This document shows positions 31,903 to 42,735 of a stretch of 64,000 nucleotides of DNA, one piece after another. The notes under the pieces were generated by a model. That model saw only the letters and a program-made list of their open reading frames with translations. It made no database searches and had not been told where the DNA came from. How positions within the stretch are numbered: position 1 is the first letter of the stretch; the number at the start of each line of letters is the position of its first letter. The DNA is from Notolepis coatsorum (taxonomy: Eukaryota; Chordata; Actinopteri; Aulopiformes; Paralepididae), in contig OZ020598.1 of NCBI GenBank assembly GCA_963971535.1, forward strand, positions 88,860,985-88,924,984, in the 5' to 3' direction. A program made the position numbers and the translations under genes.

Positions 31903-32400
31903 TACATAATTTTGTAGATCTGTGTTATTATGTGTTATCTCTCCATTCCAGCACACATATATATATATATATATGTAAATCAATATCAACCTTTTGCATG
32001 AAATAGGCTCAGGAATCGGGATTGTTCAAACGAATGAGCTTAATCCCTGTCAAAAAGAGTAGCCTATAGCAAATTTACATACACTCGCATTTAGTCATTT
32101 AGCTGGCGCTTTTATCTAAAGCGACTTAGAAATTGTGAGGTATAGTAGCATAGTATATAATAGTAAAATATTAGCATATACATGAGCATATCGAGTCTAT
32201 TGGGAAGTATTGGTAAAACAAATTTCCTTTGTGGTGGTTGCCTGGCAACATGAGCATATTTACCAGTCCATCAGGAAGTATTTAAACTAAAAACAATTTT
32301 CCAGACATTTGAAATCCTAGATGTCGTGCAAAAATATTGTGTGTGTTTTCTTGGCATAGAAAGACTCATATGCTGAACTGGGGCTTCAGAATGTGTTCTA
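31903..32400 (+). repeat. Second half of the direct repeat split by the hAT MITE
   Basis: It continues the repeat described for 23980-24240 (AATTACATAAT, then TTTTCTTGGCATAGAAAGAC). A common fish repeat fragment (CATTTAGCTGGCGCTTTTAT, then AAAGCGACTTAGAAATTGTG) lies at about 32090-32139. 32400-33885 is AT-rich; only short hAT-like starts (TAGGGTTGGGACGATGGACG at 32608) are visible. Confidence 0.55.
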
Positions 32401-33884
32401 TTTAGAGTATTGTGTTTGCTTATAAATATGTATTCTCTTCAAGAGTCTACAAAACCTACCCCTATGGCAACATTACTAACAACAAAGACGTCAGGAAAGG
32501 CTCCGATAGCTCTTTGGTGATCAATGTCCACCACCAGTAGCCAATGGTTGTGTGACACATCTCTAACCAAACAAAAGAAGTGTTCTCACTTCTCAGACTG
32601 ATGTAGTAGGGTTGGGACGATGGACGATTGTGATTTTTTCCCCCCCTTCCCTTTTTAATTCACTGGGAAATTCTGCAGTTGCATCATTATGACTAATATT
32701 TCAAATGTTTTATTTAACCTTTATTTATCCAGGAAGTCAACATTTTCAGAGGAAGCAGTCAAGCAGATGATCTGCTTAATGAAATGTTACGAAAGACAGG
32801 GTGAGGATTGGCTGTAAATAGGATCAAATGTGCAAACAATTATAATTCATAATATCCAACATGCATATATATACTATATAATTTATTTTATACTTATATA
32901 TATCTACAAGTATAAAATAAATGACATAGTACCTTTTTATAGAAGTAGCCCATAACACGACTCACAAGGACAAAATACCTTCTGAGTAGAACATTGAGGC
33001 ATTGCTATTCGCTCACTGAAGGAGCTTCGGAGTCTGTTAAAAACACTGTGATGGATGGCCTTCAAAACACAGTATTTAGTTTGGCCCTTGTTCTCTTTTC
33101 TACATTGACCTCAAATAAGTCTCTCTGAGCCAGCCTTTCTGATCATCTTATTGATCCTGTTTTTATTTTTATCATCCACACAGTGATGCTGCCCCCCAGC
33201 ATAGAACAGCTTAAAAGAGACACTAGCTAGCTACGATTCCCCTGATTAAAAAACATGAAGAATGTTGTTGATGTCAAAAGGATCTAAGCTTCCTTCAGAA
33301 GAATAGTCCTGACTGAGCCTTCTTGAATACAACCTCTGTGTTAATTTTTCATCAAAGTTGACCTTGAACTTGAATTAGCAAAATACGGATTGAAAAACGA
33401 ACTGACTTCTATTGCAAAAATGTCAATAATTCTTTATGCGTATAAGTTAGGCCTTTACCCCCCAAAAATCTAGGTCTTTATTGTGCTATATGTTTTTTTC
33501 ACTCTTTGATATATATATTTTTATATATATATAGTGGTTGTAGAACACAGGTCCTGCCTTGTAGAACACAGGTCCGTTGTCAGTTCATGAATCGTATAAC
33601 ACACTTCAGGCAAATCATGACTTAACATCATAATATATATAGCTTGTAGTTTTGTATCTAGTGCAGATTATAACAAAACTATTCATTCTTGAGCTGTAGT
33701 GGTAGGGCTGTGAAGAAAGTCATATCACAATAATCATCTGGATTTTCCCCTGATATTGATATAGTACATCACAATATCTGTTCACGTATGCAAAATCACA
33801 AGATAAATAGTCCAATCAATAATCCAATTGGTGTTCATCACATAATTGCCTGATAATGTAAAGTTATCAATTTTAAAAAATTTT

Positions 33885-34400
33885 TTAATTTGGATGTTAT
33901 GTAAGGGATAATGTATAGCTACGAGGTCATTGTCGCAAAATAATTGACCGACACGGAGTTTAAAATACCGAGCCGCCTCAGCGAGGTGTTTTAAACGTCA
34001 GTGAAGGTCAATTATTTTGCCACAATGATCGAGTATAGCTATACATTATCCCGCTTATTACATGGCTAACTTACTAACAATATACCTAATTCATTTTACA
34101 TCGACTCGCAACAGTAACACTGGTTCTGGCTCCGCTGAGTGCTCGTCGCTCCGCCCCCCAGCTGCTTCCCCGGCAGCCGGCAGTTTGCACTGATGTCAGT
34201 GGGCTTGATTGCGAACAGCTGCGCACAGCGGTCATTATTGTGGGCTTGATTGCGAACAGCTGCGCACAGCGGTCATTATTGTCCCACAGGCCACAGCGGT
34301 CATTATTGTCTGATAACTGACCTCTGACGCGCGCTATTGACCAATCACAAGCAAGCATTTCGGGGAATGTGAAAACGCCATGTAATAATTGAAAATAATT
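33885..34400. mobile_element. Palindromic MITE
   Basis: GGGATAATGTATAGCTACGA (33906) is reversed as TATAGCTATACATTATCCC (34033-34051), with AATAATTGACC/GGTCAATTATT inside. ATGTAA ends recur at 33899 and 34380. The right part holds two tandem copies of TGGGCTTGATTGCGAACAGC plus about 20 bases. Confidence 0.65.
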
Positions 34401-34565
34401 TGTTTGATATATCAAACATGTTGTTTTCAAATAACATCAAAATTAAAATATATCAAATAATGTGGTTATCATGCATTTAGCCTAGATCACAGAGTTGTGC
34501 GCAACAATAATATCATAATTTAATCATTATGATCTATACCATAAATTATTATTGAACTTTATTGC

Positions 34566-34675
34566 CCATGGTCTTGTTGTGGTGGTCATGGTCTTGTTGT
34601 GGTCGTCATTGTCTTGTTGTGGTGTCGTGTTCATGGTCTTGTTGTGGTTGTCATGGTCTTGTTGTGGTGGTCTCT
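34566..34675. repeat. 21-24-bp tandem repeat
   Basis: Five units of CATGGTCTTGTTGTGGTGGT with small changes. Confidence 0.9.
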
Positions 34676-34894
34676 GCACAACCATCATGGGAGAAACCTT
34701 GACTCTTCATTTTCTCAATCCCTTCCTCTTTGTACATTTAGCTGTTTTTAGCATTTTCTCATTGCAAATGTATTGTAGGTTAACTGCTAAGTGATCCTCT
34801 AGAAATGGCGACCAGTGTCCGTAGCAATCTGTTACAACTGTCTAACTTCCTTAGCCCAATAACAATAAATGTGATTGTTCAAGCCGGTACAGGC

Positions 34895-35040
34895 AATTTA
34901 ATCGTGCTTTCACACCTGAGCTCTTTGGACCGTTTTAAGCGAACCCTGGTTGGTTTTGGGTGGTGTGAAAGCTCATTCGAACTCTGATGCAGCCCAAACA
35001 ACCCAACTCTGGTCCTCTTGAAAACCGGACCGAAAGCAGT
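34895..35040. repeat. Short inverted-repeat element
   Basis: GTGCTTTCACACCTGAGCTC and GGTGTGAAAGCTCATTCGAA surround GTTTTAAGCGAACCCTGGTT-type sequence, and CTTTGGACCG is mirrored by CGGACCGAAAG. It resembles a common fish MITE that mentions no coding. Confidence 0.4.
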
Positions 35041-35252
35041 AAAATACTTGAAAGATTGCACATCTATCTAATGAAGCTGATTGGGCAGTTTTTAGCCCAC
35101 TTTAGATTTGTGAGACATTGTTGATTCTCCACATTGTCGTGATCATATCCTCTAGTCTTCCTGACTCCCTCTCTCTTGCTGGAAGGGAAGCTCTTTATTT
35201 ATTTCCTGTATCCTAGTCTAGATATTTCATGTTGGGTTCTTGTTGTTTTTCA

Positions 35253-35254
<2 letters not shown>

Positions 35255-35344
<90 letters not shown>
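35255..35344. repeat. (AAT)n microsatellite
   Basis: Thirty uninterrupted triplets. Confidence 0.98.
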
Positions 35345-35346
<2 letters not shown>

Positions 35347-35372
35347 CAGGACCTGTCGCAGAGGTCTTTAAC

Positions 35373-35706
35373 ACTTTGGATGCCACGCCCGAGATATCTC
35401 GGGTTTACGCCCCGACCGTTGAATGCCCATCACGAGATTTCTCTTTTTTTAATTTTTTTAAAAATGATTAGCGATCTGAAATCATATTGCATCACCCGAG
35501 CCTACCGTTGGATATCCAGGCACCGCCGGCGCTCGGATGTGAAAAAAGCGCCCCCTATCGTCTCCCAGATGGTAAATCACCCTTTTGGATTGGACTCAAT
35601 GAAAGTGAATGGGAGAACGGATTTCTGACTCCACATTTTACTTCTCACTGATGTAACCGGGGTCTACCAGAGTTCATTCTGGAACCTTGGTGCCACGGCG
35701 AATATG
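35373..35706. mobile_element. TTAA-family element, short copy
   Basis: Preceded by TTAA, it begins CACTTTGGATGCCACG, the same end as the element at 38850-39918. A decayed right end (GTGCCACGGCGAATATGTG) lies near 35688-35706. Internally deleted relative to the 930-955-base copies. Confidence 0.55.
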
Positions 35707-35772
35707 TGTTATACTGTACACACACGCTGGATCAATACAATTATTGGATATATAGAGTCTTTACCTGGGGGG

Positions 35773-35799
35773 GAGAACATGCAAACTCCACACAGTATC
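35773..35799 (-). mobile_element. V-SINE core fragment
   Basis: GAGAACATGCAAACTCCACA on the plus strand is the reverse complement of the V-SINE core seen at 6720. Only the core remains. 35800-36105 is otherwise empty. Confidence 0.7.
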
Positions 35800-36108
35800 G
35801 CTGGTCCTACTGCAGACTGCCTGTGGTTGTGCCTAGGGTACAGGTTTAGGTGCAGCAGTCCAGCTGGTATTGAGTTGTTGCAATTCATATTGAGACTTGG
35901 AATGTTATACAGGACCTCTCGTGCTCACTTCTGTCCTGTCTATCCATCTTATCCATCACTTGTATCCTCGTCCTTGCTCCAGATTTATGACATGTTATTT
36001 AAACAGACAGCTACAAGTTTGAGTGACAGCATAGTGATTTGTATTTTCAAGTTTGAGTGACAGCAAAGTGAAGCTAGTAATGGATTGAGTCTGCAGCACT
36101 GCCATCAA

Positions 36109-36241
36109 GTGGGGGACCCTGATGTAAACAAGACGAAAGTCTTTCTCTGGTCTGCATCCCTTAACAATTGTGTGTATTGAGCTGTACTGTATTGTACTCA
36201 TTCTGCAATCTGTTAATAAAATGTTCAATCAATCAATCAAG
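36109..36241 (+). mobile_element. LINE 3' tail, TCAA lineage
   Basis: GAAA-loop hairpin, CTCTGGTCTGCATCCCTTAA and terminal TCAA repeats. Confidence 0.92.
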
Positions 36242-36439
36242 CAAAAACTATTTACAATCAGCCCAACTGATGCAACTAAAGTAATTTTCAACTTGTGCAA
36301 GGCCACAATACTCAGAGGCAAGGATGTGAAAACACCCAGATGGATAGATGGATCATAATCTTAGTTTATTTAAACGTAAAAAAATACAAAAAAGATCAAT
36401 TTTTTTTTCAGATTTAAAGGAGCACTTACACTGTGACGC

Positions 36440-37110
36440 CTTGAATTCATGAAGATCCTTTTTTTCTTCTCGCATGTCTCCACGGTGGACGTTGAATAAA
36501 AAAAAAAACAGTAGAAATACTATTGAAGTTAATGCAAATTTGGTGCAGCAAAATTATATCAAAACATCAATTTACAAACTCTCACAACTTCAAGTCTCAT
36601 TTATCCAGTACTTGACTAACGTATTGAACTCACAAGTTCCATTTGAATGCAGCACTTAACCGGAAAGGTTTTAGCTAAAATGCATGCGTTTGTGAAGTAC
36701 TGAGCATACGACTGGATAAATGAGACTCCGGTTGTTAAAGTTAAGTTGTTAAGTTATTTATGGTGGATTTTATTCTTGATTTATTGTGATGTTTCTTCTT
36801 GACTTGTTTAAAGAAGACTTGTCCAGCCCATGGGGGCATTACCTTGTGATTTCGGCCTTTACAAATAAATTAGATTTGATTTTGATTTGATTTGATTTAG
36901 TTAAGTACTGGGTATACAACTGGACAAATGAGACTTGGATTATCCTGCACAAAAATGTGAGAGTTTGTAAACAGATGATTGTTTTGTGGCTGTTAAACCA
37001 AATCTCCATTAACTTCAATTCATCAAGTATTTCTACCATTATTTGGATTCTATGTTCACCGTGGAGACAGACATGCATGATCTTCATGAATTCAAGGCAT
37101 TGCTGGGTAA
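36440..37110. mobile_element. Fold-back MITE with about 180-base arms
   Basis: TTGAATTCATGAAGATC (36443), ACAAACTCTCACA and TCTCATTTATCCAGTACTT in the left arm reappear in reverse at 36900-37100. A partial third copy of the arm start (AGTACTGAGCATACGACTGG) lies in the centre. Confidence 0.75.
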
Positions 37111-37374
37111 ATTATTGATACATTGAAATTATAATTCTTGGATAATGTCATAAAACTTAAAGTTGACCTAAAAGTGTTTCCTGTAGAAACGGCAAGCTAG
37201 GGAGGGACTTGTTCAAAGCTTGTTCGGATATTGATTGCCGTTTACAGTAGCCAATAGCGCTGAACATGCGCAACGCCCCCCTCGCCAGATGTCTCGCCAG
37301 ACAACAGCCAAGAGGATAGCCTGCTCCCTGCTGTTGAGGACTTCCACCGGCAGCTTTGGCCGAATCAGACTGGA

Positions 37375-38602
37375 ATGAAACGGGAGGAAGAAGACGACCA
37401 AGAGGAAGTGGTTTTTGGAGTGAGGCCATACATGTTCGCGCCAACGGCTGATCTGAAGCCAGCGGTGCTGCTGCTGGAGGAGGAGGAGGAGGAGAGGATG
37501 ATCCCTGTGATGGAGTTGATGCATCCCAGTGGTAGGAGTGTGTCTATATATTATCTGCTCATGCTTTTGTCTTTTTACCTTTACACAACGTTAGATGGAA
37601 CAACAGGTCTACTTCTAGTAGATAAAATATTCTACTCTAATGATCCACCCTAATATTCGAATGAACAACCCTAAACAAACACTACAGTAGAGTACTGGTC
37701 GTTTGAAACCATAAATTGTCTTTGCTATAATGTAATTATATGAGCGGCATGTTCATGACACAACTGTCGACTGTAAGGCAGCACTAGCTAATGGTTACGG
37801 TGAGTGTTAGGATTCAGAAGAGCTGTTCCATGACTGGTCTCTTTGTTCCCAACAGGTACTGGATAAGTGTGAGCAGGTGGACTCGCTGCCAGCATGTGTC
37901 ACGCAGCACCCTGGCTCTGGACAGGTGTCACGCAGCACCCTGGCTCTGGACAGGTGTCACGCAGCACCCTGGCTCTGGACAGGTGTCACACAGCACCCTG
38001 GCTCTGGACAGGTGTCACTCAGCACCCTGGCTCTGGACAGGTGTCACGCAGCACCCTGGCTCTGGACAGGTGTCACGCAGCACCCTGGTTCTGGACAGGT
38101 GTCACACAGCACCCTGGCTCTGGACAGGTGTCACGCAGCACCCTGGCTCTGGACAGGTGTCACGCAGCACCCTGGCTCTGGACAGGTGTCACGCAGCACC
38201 CTGGCTCTGGACAGGTGTCACGCAGCACCCTGGCTCTGGACAGGTGTCACACAGCACCCTGGCTCTGGACAGGTGTCACGCAGCACCCTGGCTCTGGACA
38301 GGTGTCACGCAGCACCCTGGCTCTGGACAGGTGTCACGCAGCACCCTGGCTCTGGACAGGTGTCACGCAGCACCCTGGCTCTGGACAGGTGTCACGCAGC
38401 ACCCTGGCTCTGGACAGGTGTCACGCAGCACCCTGGCTCTGGACAGGTGTCACGCAGCACCCTGGCTCTGGACAGGTGTCACGCAGCACCCTGGCTCTGG
38501 ACAGGTGTCACGCAGCACCCTGGCTCTGGACAGGTGTCACGCAGCACCCTGGCTCTGGACAATGTTGTGGTGCATCTGCAGCATCTCAAGGAGAAGCCTT
38601 AG
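37375..38602 (+). pseudogene. P2X7-C-terminal-like two-exon gene remnant, exon 2 filled by a minisatellite
   Basis: Exon 1 (37375-37531) encodes an acidic start and GVRPYMFAP, the short motif that opens many fish proteins carrying a P2X7-like C-terminal cysteine domain. A CpG-bearing leader lies before it. A good acceptor (CTTTGTTCCCAACAG, AG at 37854-37855) opens exon 2, which reads VLDKCEQVDSLPACVTQHPG, like the ...C.e...lpCvT.HPGf segment of that domain. At this point the 29-base repeat takes over for 667 bases, then NVVVHLQHLKEKP and a stop. The remaining cysteines of the domain are not seen. Simple donor choices in exon 1 give phase 1, while the exon 2 frame needs phase 0, so a functional product is doubtful. 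Family assignment is by motif memory only. Confidence 0.5.
37896..38562 (+). repeat. Perfect-period 29-bp minisatellite, 23 units
   Basis: The unit is GTGTCACGCAGCACCCTGGC plus TCTGGACAG. Units start at 37896 and every 29 bases to 38534 without a single indel. Changes are few: CACACAG or CACTCAG for CACGCAG in four units, one GGTTCTGG, and the last base A. The unit has no stop in any frame, so three long frames overlap; these are artefacts of the repeat. Each unit carries CAGCACC and GGACAG eight bases apart, resembling REST half-sites. Confidence 0.98.
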
Positions 38603-38849
38603 AGGCACAAGTAGTTTACTGGGAAGGTACAAGATGGAAATGTAATAATACAATGCAATGCCATGCTAACAGTGTTATAATATGCATTGTGGGGGGAGAA
38701 ACATCTAATCTAATGCACCTTTTGATCCCTTGATTTTTTTATTTGACGAAAGTGCACTTTCTTTGTACTGACCGAATTTATTTATTAGACTTGACAAATC
38801 AACAATATAAGGATCCTGTTCTAACAGTGTCATGTCTCTTGTGCTTTAA

Positions 38850-39918
38850 CACTTTGATTACCACTGGTGAACATGGTAAAACCCTGTTAAATGCCACCAC
38901 GACTTCAATGATAGCGTTGTGAACGCATATTCTCTCTCTTAAATTATGGCTATGTGTCTAATCTCTAGTCGTTTATCAATGACTTGTTTGCAGTCAACAT
39001 TGTCGAAACGGGATTGTTTTTTTATTGGTTCATGTTCGTTTTATAGCATTTTGAAAAGCCCTCGTTTTCAAGGAAAATATAAAGATTCCGTGATAAAAGG
39101 CATTTACTGGAATATTCTAGAATACACAAACGTTGTAATTCTTCTGCCTATTTATGAATCGTTTTCAAATAAACGTTAGATTATCGATAGTATATGTGTA
39201 CTTATGCACGCTATAGAGGCGGGCTGAAAAATATATTCTCATTTCCTCATCAGCGATCACAGCCACACACACACGCATAAGGAAAAAGCTTATATCTCCG
39301 TGAAAACAGGTCTGATTATCCTAAGACTGGTAAAATAGATTCCTTACCTGAGATCAGATGTTATCCAAAAAGATTATTCCAATTCCTGATCGCCATTCCA
39401 AATATCGATCACGCTTATTGATTACAGTGTTGAGTCCTGTAAATACATAATCCACACGTTTTCCGGGCCGGTGAGCACAATCGATACTTCAGATGCCTTG
39501 AGGGAAAAATTAAATGAGGAAACTAACCACTCCCCCTGCATCAGTCTGAACTGATGGGGTGCAGTTACACAGGGAAAGACGGATGGAAACAGGGGGACCC
39601 TGATGGAAATAAGACAAACGTCTTTCTCAGGTCTGCATCCCCTTAACAATTGTGTGTATTGAGCCGTACTGTATTGTACCCATTCTGCAATCTGTTAAAT
39701 AAAGTTTTCATTCATTCATTCATTCAGACGATAGGGGGCGGTATCTTCCCAATTGAGCTCAGAGAGACTCTGCAGCACTAACTCGAGGCTCGATTGATGA
39801 AATATGAATTCAAAATCGCCAATAAAAAATAAAAGGCAAACAAACGATATATGTCGTTGGCAGGCACTCAACTGGCGGCATGAACTAACGACTTATAGCG
39901 TTGGTGGCATCCAAAGTG
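38850..39918. mobile_element. TTAA-family non-autonomous transposon carrying a LINE tail
   Basis: Ends CACTTTGATTACCACTGG and, reversed, CACTTTGGATGCCACCAACG, flanked by TTAA at 38846-38849 and 39919-39922. Without the nested LINE tail it is about 930 bases, close to the 955-base copy at 59820-60774. No transposase frame. Confidence 0.8.
39591..39726 (+). mobile_element. LINE 3' tail, ATTC lineage
   Basis: AAAC-loop hairpin (AAGACAAACGTCTT), CTCAGGTCTGC and terminal ATTC repeats, nested in the TTAA element. 39923-40410 has no features I can name. Confidence 0.92.
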
Positions 39919-40414
39919 TTAATAGGGTCATGTATGTCTCTTGTCTTGTCTCCTGTTCGTTCTTGGATGTGTATAAGTGCAGCTGTTTGACGTATTCATG
40001 TCTTAAATTGCTCCTTGCGGGACTAATAACGTTTTTTGAATTGAATTGAATCTTATGTGATATTCGATGCATTTTACCATGCTGTAGTAATTGATTGAGA
40101 CGGCTCACTCATCACAATTTCACAAGCTCTTCCTCAACATTAAATAATCATATTTCTATGACATTTCCACCTAACAAGCCAATGCCATTATAAATACTTG
40201 TGGCAAAATAAATAATCAAGTCATATTTTGCATTGCAAATTGTTAAATTATACCCCAGTTTTATTGCATCAGACCATCTATTATCACATGTCAGATTGTA
40301 TTGTAAGATAAACACATCATCTGTAGGACGGTCTTGCTGCTCAAGTGGCAGTATTGGCAGTATTGGCACACACTTACCAGACCAGTTGTGGAATTCTCTC
40401 CATAGCGAGCTTAA

Positions 40415-40783
40415 CGCATTCTGCGCCAGTCACGAGAAAAGTCAGGTTAACTCGCCAACCGTTCAGCGCCAATCATGAGAACACTTGGGTTTTAATCGTT
40501 ATTTCTTTTATTAGCTATACCCATTAATTTTTCATCCATCCAGCCTGATGTTACCATTGGGAATGGGTCTGAGCTCGCAAAAGGGCAAATACCGCCGAGC
40601 GAGGGCCATTTCATGTATGCACGAGGAGCCATAATAATGATAATCTAGCGTTGATTTCAGGAAGATTCGATAATCATGGCGAATAATTACAACGTGATAA
40701 CTGTATTCCACTAAAACGCTATCGCGTCTTCCTGGGATTACTAAGAATCACAAACTATACTCATATTCAAAACGGTATAAAAC
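40415..40783. mobile_element. TTAA-family element, truncated
   Basis: TTAA followed by CGCATTCTGCGCCAGTCACG, with internal sequence (CATCCAGCCTGATGTTACCA, ATGGGTCTGAGCTCGCAAAA) shared with 55130-55220. The right end is replaced by an L1 fragment. Confidence 0.6.
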
Positions 40784-40874
40784 GTCCTCGTATGAAACCC
40801 TCCAACTAGACTCTGTCTGGAGGAGGGATATACCAGACCTGGAAAGTGACTTTGATTGGCAAGGAGCCTGTTAG
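40784..40874 (+). mobile_element. L1 ORF2 fragment
   Basis: It matches 30795-30885 of the L1 (ACGTCCTCGTATGAAACCCT, GGAGGGATATACCAGACCTG) with few changes. It is bounded sharply on both sides and lacks poly(A), so it is a rearranged piece rather than a normal insertion. 40875-41750 is AT-rich and empty. Confidence 0.9.
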
Positions 40875-41761
40875 GAATCTGTTATCTGGAAGACATGTTA
40901 GGGTCATTCCATCCTGTGTTGTGACCAAGATCCAGACAGCCTTCCCTGTAGATTCCGGAGCCTATGTGGCTTCAAGATAACTAAACTCATGAGCTTTTTA
41001 TTTATTTAAAATCTTTTTGCAAAATGTTCTCTAGTTAACTATTAAAGAATAACTTTACATAAGGTTCTTGTGTTTGTGATTTGTCCATGTTATGAATTTA
41101 CAAGAATTATTTGCTATATAACATTTTTATGTACAATGTTTACAATATTTATTCACTATATATTTACAATGATTATTTATTCCCAATATGTACAGTGACT
41201 ATCTACCAGGGATGCAAACTCATGAGTGAAAATGTGACGAAAAAAGCTCCCCTTGGCTTTTTCACATAAAATAGGTGGGGCACCAACTACGAAACACTGA
41301 TTAATACATGTAAGGAAAACTACAGGAGAAGACGTATGTATGTACAGTACGCATATTGGAATAGTTTTCTATCCTCCTAATAGACAAAGTTTGAGACGGG
41401 GGCACAGTTTATTTTGACAACTCGGAAGAACTTTTCATTCCCAGCTCTGTCTTCAGGCCCAGTTGTATTTAGACGGCATCAGATTCAATAATGATGATAA
41501 TAATACGAGTTGAGAATAATAAGGGATGGATGACACCACGCCTTCCCTGTTTGTATCCCTGACTTATAATGATTAGTCTGATGCAAACCGTGACCATTGA
41601 CATGCCAGTGCTTCTTGAAGATCAGCCCTCTCAGACTCTGCACAAAGCACTTGAATGTGCTTCCTCTCTTCCTGATAGGGACCAGGGTTGATAGCCACTT
41701 CCTGCAGGAGCTGTTATAAAGTGTTCACATAGTCTACGGCAAAAGAAGAGACACCGAACAG

Positions 41762-42163
41762 TAGGGATGGGTACCGAATTCGGTACTTTTGAGGTACCGA
41801 ACCGAAACACGTCGGTACTACCGAGTATCGAATCAAGTGAGAAACCAAAAAAAAAATAAAAAAAAAAAAAAAAAAAAAAATTTATAAATTTTTTTGTAAC
41901 TTTTTTCTTTTCATGTCAACGTTCACACGCACAATATATGCTTACCTAGGATTTGACTTGATTCAACAACAAAGCAGTCGGAGCAATGACGAGCCAAAAA
42001 CTGTCGAAATTGTAGTTATTTGAAGTTTGAATTTTTTTTTTTACGACTGAGGTAGGTAAATTAAATTTCTTGAGACTAAAGTACCGAAAAAAGGTACCGT
42101 TGGGTACCGGTATCGATTCACAGGTACCGGTATCGGTTAAAATGTGAAAGGTACCCATCCCTA
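41762..42163. mobile_element. hAT MITE with 8-bp target duplication
   Basis: TAGGGATGGGTACCGAATTC and, reversed, TAGGGATGGGTACC ends; CCGAACAG duplicated at 41754-41761 and 42164-42171. Rich in GGTACCG motifs; an A-run of 20 lies near 41860. Confidence 0.93.
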
Positions 42164-42499
42164 CCGAACAGAGAACTTGCTGTACAAGTTAAAGGCATCA
42201 AATTGTTTCTATTCTCAGATGTGACTTTCTGTCCTTCTCTGTACGGTTTAGTCTTACCCCCATTTTCCAATTATTTTAACTGGATGTTTGATGCACATGA
42301 AAATAAGTTATCACCCCTCATTGGAACTTACTATATGTGGGATTCCTCTTTACAAAGGTTATGTAGTACTTGCTACTTACTTCTTGTACTTGGGGTACCG
42401 GACTGTCACCGTGGCCTCCATCTGTGTTCCGAGCTTTCCTGCTAAAAGCTATTTAAATATAAAAAGATGCAGGTATGAAAAAGTAAGTGGTAGTCAGTC

Positions 42500-42735
42500 A
42501 CTGGGGACTGAGCTTTCCACAGACTATCCTTCAACACGAAGTCGTCTGGTAATCGGAAGGTTCCCATTTAGATTCCCGCTCCTCCCGGGCAGCGTGTCAA
42601 AGTGTCCTTGACCAAGACACTTAACCCCTAATTGCTCCCACTGAGCAGGTTGGCACCTTGCATGGTTGTATTGTGCCTTTTGTGTGAATGGGTGAAATGT
42701 GAGGAACAAAACATCCACCATTTACGTGCTATAAA
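42500..42735 (+). mobile_element. Fish tRNA-derived SINE, 3' part
   Basis: TAATCGGAAGGTTCCCATTT, a decayed box B (TTTAGATTCCCG), CAAAGTGTCCTTGACCAAGA, CACTTAACCCCTAATTGCTC and TGAATGGGTGAAATGTGAGG occur in the order known for a common fish SINE. Confidence 0.75.

Noticed and set aside
35176-35628. 150-codon frame with poly-isoleucine or poly-asparagine
   Set aside because: It crosses the (AAT)n run; no protein features outside it.
37791-38733. Three overlapping 240-280-codon frames of CHAAPWLWTG / VTQHPGSGQ / SRSTLALDR repeats
   Set aside because: They are all frames of the same stop-free 29-bp minisatellite; only the short flank at 37856-37900 looks like real coding sequence.
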